This document shows positions 1 to 3,967 of a DNA stretch of 6,632 nt, piece after piece (position 1 is the first letter of the stretch; each line of letters opens with the position of its first letter). Under the pieces are notes generated by a model. The model made no database searches. It saw only the letters and a list, made by a program, of their open reading frames with translations, and had not been told where the DNA came from. Origin of the DNA: RGIG8700 sp045535635 (GTDB taxonomy: Bacteria; Bacillota; Clostridia; RGIG6154). The stretch covers positions 1 to 6,632 of the forward strand of contig JAZSLZ010000109.1 of assembly GCA_045535635.1 (NCBI GenBank), in the 5' to 3' direction. The translations under genes were made by a program, and so were the position numbers.

Positions 1-373
1 AAATTTCAAGCAGAGTTTTTTCTGTTTCGTCTTCATAGACAGGCTTGTTGAAAGACACATAGTTGTTAAGAGGCGTGTGTTTAAGTCTTGTTGCTGTTTT
101 TATGGCAGTAATAATCTGTCTTGTAACACAAAGCTCTGCAAAGGTTTTAAATGAATTGTTTTTGGTTGTGTCGAAATCTCTGATTGCCTTAAAAAGACCA
201 AGCATACCCTCCTGAATAATGTCATCACGGTCTGCACCTATTAAAAAGTATGATCTTGTTTTTGCTCTAACGAAATTCTTGTATCTTGAAATCAGTACCT
301 CCATAGCAACATCGTCGCCATCGTTTGCAAGAAGCACAAGCTCGTTATCTGCCATATTTTCGTATTTACTCAT
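1..373 (-). CDS. sigH: RNA polymerase sporulation/post-exponential sigma factor SigH, 3' part missing
   Basis: Sigma-70 family factor that directs RNA polymerase to early sporulation, competence and stationary-phase promoters in Firmicutes. The track-independent translation from ATG at 373-371 gives 124 residues before the window ends; full SigH proteins are about 210-220 residues, so region 4 (the -35 binding helix-turn-helix) is outside the window. Seen: region 2 signature with YKNFVRAKTRSYFLIGADRD (about residues 31-50), DDIIQEGMLGLFKAIRDFD (50-68) and SFKTFAELCVTRQIITAIKT (74-93), then the linker PLNNYVSFNKPVYEDE (101-116), all closely matching my recollection of Bacillus/Clostridium SigH (Spo0H). 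The start is supported by GGAG at 384-381 with a 7 nt spacer. The ATG overlaps the TGA of the upstream membrane-protein gene (ATGA), which suggests translational coupling. Identity is high confidence; that the host actually sporulates is only an inference, because SigH also occurs in non-sporulating Firmicutes. Confidence 0.95.
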   Translation of the reverse strand, partial: MSKYENMADNELVLLANDGDDVAMEVLISRYKNFVRAKTRSYFLIGADRDDIIQEGMLGLFKAIRDFDTTKNNSFKTFAELCVTRQIITAIKTATRLKHTPLNNYVSFNKPVYEDETEKTLLEI

Positions 374-1755
374 TGATTAACTCCATATTTTTCTTTAAGA
401 ATATTTCTCTTTTCCGCAAAATATTTAAGTGCAATTATCACAAGTAAAACAAGAGATAAGTCAAACATAAAATTAAATGAAAGCATATTAAAGTTAAGCT
501 GAGTGAAACCATAAAGCATTAAAGGCAAAGGCATTGTAAGAATTGAAGCAATTCCCATTGAAACGCCCACATCTGCAAGAGCCTTGTCTCCCTCTGTTTT
601 AGCATAATCCTTTTTATAAACAAGAGAAAATACAACTAAAAGTGCAAGAATTACCATAAGTATTATATAGTTTGCAGGTAAAATCATTTTCTTTATAAAG
701 CTATAGACTGAAAACAGTTTCGTCTGTCCCCCTGACTTACCTGTAGATGGTAAGAAATTACTTAAATAGCCTGTTCTGATTGTTGTTGAATTTCTTGCAA
801 CAATGTCCATTTTTTCAAGTAATACCTTTGGGTTTTTAAGATAATATGAGAAAACATCGCCAAATTCAACATCAATTTCAGGGAAAATCTGAAATGTAGT
901 ATATGTTGATGTGGCAACTCTTTCTGCATACTCTTTACCAACACCAAATTCTGTAAGAAGTTCTTCTGCATTTGCTTCAGGTATTGCTATGTTATTATCT
1001 CCATAAGGATTTTCAACCGTAACACCAAAGAAAAAGCTGTCATAAGCGTTAAAATCCTTTGGAATTACATTCAATGCACCAGATATAACAATCACACCTG
1101 CAAGAATAATATTTAAAATTCTTTTGTTTGAAGAAAGTATTGAGCAAAGTCCTAAAACGATTGCAGTTATCGCGCCAATAGTTGAAACACCGCCAAGAAG
1201 AACACCAAACAACACAAACAAGATACTGCTCCAGAGCTTTCCTGTTTCTTTACTGTAAACATAAGAAGAAACAGTTGCAAGAAGATACACAATAAGACTT
1301 GCTTCTTTATACGGTGTATTAAAAAGCATAGTATATCCACTGTCACAAAGAACCAAAACAAACAGTATTACGGAAATAATATCAGAAACTTTATTTTTTC
1401 CGTCTATTACTGTAAAACCTAAAAGCAGTATTGCTCCTATAAAAACAAGTGCATATAAAAGTGCTGGGAAATACACATAAATTATATTGTCTTTTCCCAC
1501 AAACTTAAATATTTCATAGAAAAGTGAATATGACTTAAACGAAAGCTTTGTATCAGAAACACCAAAAGCATCGCTGAAATATCCGCTTCCTGATGCACCA
1601 TTTGCATCGTAAAGTCCTGTCTCCTGAAGCTGCGCTGAAAGACTTCCGTTATCTGCAATGCCAAGTCTGAAAACAAAAAGTGTCATAACAAGAATTGCCG
1701 TCATCACTACAGCAAGTAATAATATAAGGTTTTTCTTTGTTAATAGTTTATTCAT
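370..1755 (-). CDS. Uncharacterised polytopic membrane protein, about 10 TM segments
   Basis: I do not recognise a named family. The 461-residue product starts with MNKLLTKKN and a membrane segment (about 10-30), followed by an apparently extracytoplasmic loop (31-90) containing ADNGSL and a Gly/Ser-rich stretch. Hydrophobic segments follow at about 91-115, 123-140, 151-167, 174-190, 191-208 and 213-229. A second large hydrophilic loop (231-359) holds YYLKNPKVLLEKM and TIRTGYLSNF, then come segments at about 360-380, 396-418 and 429-446 and a basic tail. A first loop with an acidic residue, many TM helices and a large later loop recall GT-C type polyprenyl-linked glycosyltransferases or other envelope-glycan proteins, but no catalytic motif proves this. 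The ATG at 1755 is preferred over a GTG at 1770 because GAGGG lies 8 nt upstream of the ATG, and the GTG start would overlap prfA. The stop TGA overlaps the sigH start. It has none of the anti-sigma features I would expect, but coupling to sigH is notable. Confidence 0.85.
   Translation of the reverse strand: MNKLLTKKNLILLLAVVMTAILVMTLFVFRLGIADNGSLSAQLQETGLYDANGASGSGYFSDAFGVSDTKLSFKSYSLFYEIFKFVGKDNIIYVYFPALLYALVFIGAILLLGFTVIDGKNKVSDIISVILFVLVLCDSGYTMLFNTPYKEASLIVYLLATVSSYVYSKETGKLWSSILFVLFGVLLGGVSTIGAITAIVLGLCSILSSNKRILNIILAGVIVISGALNVIPKDFNAYDSFFFGVTVENPYGDNNIAIPEANAEELLTEFGVGKEYAERVATSTYTTFQIFPEIDVEFGDVFSYYLKNPKVLLEKMDIVARNSTTIRTGYLSNFLPSTGKSGGQTKLFSVYSFIKKMILPANYIILMVILALLVVFSLVYKKDYAKTEGDKALADVGVSMGIASILTMPLPLMLYGFTQLNFNMLSFNFMFDLSLVLLVIIALKYFAEKRNILKEKYGVNQ
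381..384 (-). promoter_or_regulatory. Ribosome binding site of sigH
   Basis: GGAG on the minus strand, 7 nt before the sigH ATG at 373. It lies inside the last codons of the upstream membrane-protein gene, so sigH can be initiated independently as well as by coupling through the ATGA overlap. It decides the start at 373 over the in-frame ATG six codons further in. Confidence 0.8.
434..464 (-). promoter_or_regulatory. Possible internal sigma-A promoter for sigH
   Basis: On the minus strand a TTGACT hexamer (464-459, 5 of 6 to the -35 consensus) is followed after 19 nt by GATAAT (439-434, 5 of 6 to the -10 consensus), preceded by an extended -10 TGT (442-440). Transcription would begin near 427, giving a leader of about 54 nt before the sigH ATG. 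It lies wholly inside the membrane-protein coding sequence, in codons for hydrophobic residues. The spacer is 2 nt longer than ideal and such matches arise by chance in AT-rich coding DNA, so this is a candidate only. In Bacillus subtilis sigH does have its own sigma-A promoter, which makes a private promoter plausible. Confidence 0.3.
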
Positions 1756-1759
1756 AATA

Positions 1760-2830
1760 TCAGCCCTCACTTGCTTTTAATCTTTCTGCCTGATCGGCAG
1801 TCGAAAGTGCATCAATTACCTCATCAAGGTCACCGTCAAGAACCATATCGAGTTTATGAAGTGTTAAACCTATTCTATGGTCTGTAACTCTGCCCTGTGG
1901 GAAATTATATGTTCTTATTCTTTCGCTTCTGTCACCTGTTCCGACCTGATTTTTTCTTTGACTTGCAATTTCATCGTGTTGTTGAGCTTGCACTAAGTCA
2001 AAAAGTCTTGAACGAAGAATTTTCATAGCCTTGTCTTTGTTCTTATGCTGAGATTTTTCGTCCTGACATGAAACAACAAGACCTGTTGGAATATGAGTTA
2101 CGCGAACTGCAGAGTCAGTTGTGTTAACGCACTGACCGCCAGGTCCACCTGCTCTGAACACATCAATTCTTAAATCATTTTGATTAATTTCAACTTCAAC
2201 CTCTTCTACTTCAGGAAGAACTGCAACAGTTACAGTTGATGTATGTATTCTTCCTCCTGATTCAGTTGACGGAATTCTCTGTACTCTGTGCACACCGCTT
2301 TCAAATTTAAGCCTTGAGTATGCACCCTTACCTTCAAGTGAAAAAGAAACTTCCTTAACACCGCCAATATCGGTGATATTTGATGAAAGTATTTCTGTCT
2401 TCCAGTTATTTCTTTCTGCATATCTTGAATACATTCTCATTAAATCTGCACCAAAAAGAGCGGCTTCATCTCCACCTGCACCACCTCTGATTTCGATGAT
2501 AACGTTTTTATCATCATCAGGGTTTTTAGGCAAAAGAAGAATTTTAAGTTCATCTAAAAGCTTTGGAAGCATTTCTGTTGAGGTTTTGATTTCTTCTTCA
2601 AGCATTGCCTTGAATTCATCATCGTCATTATCCTCAAGCATTACCTCTGCTTCATTTTTTGCGTCTTCGTATTTCTTATACTCAAGATATTTATCTATTA
2701 TAGGAGAAAGCTCTGCATTTTCTTTATAAAGCTTTGTCATTTTCTCCTGATCGGAAATAATCTCTGTGTCTGTCATCATTTTAGAAACTTCGAGATATCT
2801 TTTGTAAATTCCTTCTAATTTATTAAGCAT
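1760..2830 (-). CDS. prfA: Peptide chain release factor 1 (RF1)
   Basis: Class I release factor that reads UAA and UAG in the ribosomal A site and triggers hydrolysis of peptidyl-tRNA. The 356 residues match the usual RF1 length (about 355-360). Seen in order: an acidic/charged coiled-coil N-terminal domain (about 1-105), the GGAGGDEA segment (116-123), the decoding region with the RF1-type tripeptide PST (187-189, the PxT motif; PAT in Escherichia coli) and GRIHTS (193-198), then the catalytic GGQ at 231-233 in the context RAGGPGGQCVNTTDSA, and a C-terminal domain with KSQHKNKDKAM (259-269). PxT rather than SPF fixes it as RF1 and not RF2. Gln233 is the residue that PrmC would methylate; prmC, a frequent neighbour of prfA, is absent here. 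The start is 7 nt after the prfB stop with GAGGA overlapping that stop, so translation is probably coupled to prfB. The gene ends in TGA, which RF1 itself does not read. Confidence 0.98.
   Translation of the reverse strand: MLNKLEGIYKRYLEVSKMMTDTEIISDQEKMTKLYKENAELSPIIDKYLEYKKYEDAKNEAEVMLEDNDDDEFKAMLEEEIKTSTEMLPKLLDELKILLLPKNPDDDKNVIIEIRGGAGGDEAALFGADLMRMYSRYAERNNWKTEILSSNITDIGGVKEVSFSLEGKGAYSRLKFESGVHRVQRIPSTESGGRIHTSTVTVAVLPEVEEVEVEINQNDLRIDVFRAGGPGGQCVNTTDSAVRVTHIPTGLVVSCQDEKSQHKNKDKAMKILRSRLFDLVQAQQHDEIASQRKNQVGTGDRSERIRTYNFPQGRVTDHRIGLTLHKLDMVLDGDLDEVIDALSTADQAERLKASEG
1764..1768 (-). promoter_or_regulatory. Ribosome binding site of the membrane-protein gene
   Basis: GAGGG within the last codons of prfA, 8 nt before the ATG at 1755. 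It selects this ATG rather than the GTG at 1770, which would overlap the prfA end by 11 nt and has no comparably placed site. Confidence 0.75.
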
Positions 2831-2834
2831 AAAT

Positions 2835-2839
2835 TCCTC
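2835..2839 (-). promoter_or_regulatory. Ribosome binding site of prfA overlapping the prfB stop
   Basis: GAGGA with a 4 nt spacer to the prfA ATG at 2830. Its first bases form part of the prfB TGA (2840-2838), so a ribosome terminating on prfB sits directly over the site that recruits ribosomes to prfA. Termination on that UGA requires RF2, the product of prfB. Confidence 0.7.
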
Positions 2840-3944
2840 ACTTATTAGTTATCATTTTAAGATATGCATTTATAAATCCATCTAAATCGCCATCCATAAC
2901 TGCACCGATATTGCCCATTTCAAAGCTTGTTCTTAAATCCTTAACCATTGTGTATGGCTGGAATACATAAGATCTTATCTGGTTACCCCATCCGTTATCT
3001 TTTTGAACACCTTTGATTTCGGAAATTTTTTCCTGCTGTTGTTCCTGAGCAAACTCTATAAGCTTCGCCATAAGCATTTTCATAGCATACTCCTTATTCT
3101 GATGCTGTGAACGCTGAGTCTGACAAGATGTTACAACACCTGTTGGAATATGTGTAAGTCTAACGGCTGAGTCTGTTTTATTAACGTGCTGACCACCTGC
3201 GCCACTTGCTCTGTAGGTATCCATTTTAATATCGGCAGGGTTAATATCAATTTCAACAGTATCATCAAGCTCAGGCATAACCTCAACAGATGCAAAAGAT
3301 GTCATTCTCTTACCCTGTGAGTTAAATGGTGAAATACGAACAAGTCTGTGAATACCTTTTTCTGCTTTTAAATAACCATAGGCATTATGACCGTTGATTT
3401 CAATAGTACAGCTTTTAAGACCTGCTTCATCACCATCAAGAAAATCAAGAGTTGTAACTGTAAAGCCTCTTCTTTCTGCCCATCTTGTGTACATACGATA
3501 AAGCATTTCACACCAGTCCTGCGCTTCTGTTCCACCTGCACCTGCGTGAAGAGTTAAAATTGCATTATTCTTATCATATTCGCCTGAAAGAAGTGTTTCA
3601 AGAGTCATTTTTTCAACATCTTCTTTAAGCTCATCATAGCCAAGTTTAACCTCGTCAAGAACTGATAAATCTTCTTCTTCATCGCCCATCTGTGCAAGTA
3701 CAACCAAATCCTCCCATTTTGTGAAAAGTGCGTTGTATGCATCAACCTTATTTTTTAACTGCTTTGTTTTCTGCAGAACCTTCTGTGAATTTTCAAGGTC
3801 ATCCCAGAAGCCATCCTTTGCAGTTTCATCTTCGAGATTTTTTATTTCTTCCTCAACACGAACTATGTTAAGAGATTCTTTAAGTTCTTTTATATTATCT
3901 TCCATAGCATTTAAGGATAATCTTATTTCATCAAATTCTATCAT
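2838..3944 (-). CDS. prfB: Peptide chain release factor 2 (RF2), without the programmed frameshift
   Basis: Class I release factor that reads UAA and UGA and triggers peptide release. The 368 residues are in one uninterrupted frame and match family length. Seen: charged N-terminal coiled-coil domain (about 1-110), HAGAGGTEAQDW (133-144), RF2-specific SPF tripeptide at 205-207, GKRMTSF (211-217), catalytic GGQ at 250-252 within YRASGAGGQHVNKTDSAVR, and QRSQHQNKEYAMKM (277-290). Residue 246 is Ala, as in most RF2 proteins and unlike the less active Thr246 of E. coli K-12. Most bacterial prfB genes carry CUU-UGA-C at about codons 25-26 and need a +1 shift; here codon 25 is CTT but codon 26 is AAC, so no shift is needed and that autoregulation is absent. 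Met214 occupies the position of a His in E. coli and Bacillus RF2. The ATG at 3944 has AGAGG 10 nt upstream. It follows secA closely, as in Bacillus, and ends in TGA, its own cognate codon. Confidence 0.98.
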   Translation of the reverse strand: MIEFDEIRLSLNAMEDNIKELKESLNIVRVEEEIKNLEDETAKDGFWDDLENSQKVLQKTKQLKNKVDAYNALFTKWEDLVVLAQMGDEEEDLSVLDEVKLGYDELKEDVEKMTLETLLSGEYDKNNAILTLHAGAGGTEAQDWCEMLYRMYTRWAERRGFTVTTLDFLDGDEAGLKSCTIEINGHNAYGYLKAEKGIHRLVRISPFNSQGKRMTSFASVEVMPELDDTVEIDINPADIKMDTYRASGAGGQHVNKTDSAVRLTHIPTGVVTSCQTQRSQHQNKEYAMKMLMAKLIEFAQEQQQEKISEIKGVQKDNGWGNQIRSYVFQPYTMVKDLRTSFEMGNIGAVMDGDLDGFINAYLKMITNK

Positions 3945-3964
3945 TTGTTCATAACCTCTTCCAT
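3941..3964 (-). other. Mini-ORF MEEVMNK in the secA-prfB gap, UGA-terminated
   Basis: Between the tandem TAA stops of secA and prfB there is an ATG (3964-3962) opening a seven-codon frame, MEEVMNK, that ends in TGA (3943-3941). That TGA overlaps the prfB ATG (3944-3942) as ATGA. The frame contains the prfB Shine-Dalgarno sequence AGAGG (3959-3955). There is no clear Shine-Dalgarno sequence for its own first ATG, so it would depend on reinitiation by ribosomes finishing secA. It may be chance; the only attraction is that a UGA, read by RF2, lies over the RF2 start codon. Confidence 0.25.
3955..3959 (-). promoter_or_regulatory. Ribosome binding site of prfB
   Basis: AGAGG with a 10 nt spacer to the prfB ATG at 3944. 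An intervening ATG at 3952 is only 2 nt from it and opens a frame that stops after three codons, so the start at 3944 is the only one that gives RF2. Confidence 0.75.
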
Positions 3965-3967
3965 TTA

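Noticed and set aside
169..175. TGTCGAA, a match to the Spo0A box core, on the plus strand
   Set aside because: A 7-base match inside the conserved region-2 coding part of sigH, with no promoter nearby; expected by chance and encoding conserved residues.
1753..1770. GTG start at 1770 for the membrane protein (five extra residues, overlapping prfA)
   Set aside because: The ATG at 1755 has GAGGG 8 nt upstream and is followed directly by a Lys-rich N-terminus and a membrane segment; the GTG lies upstream of most of that site.
2373..2729. Open frame of 118 codons on the plus strand, serine-rich
   Set aside because: It is antisense to the Glu/Asp/Lys-rich N-terminal coiled coil of RF1; GAA-rich codons read backwards give long Ser/Phe-rich frames. 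No ribosome site and no recognisable domain.
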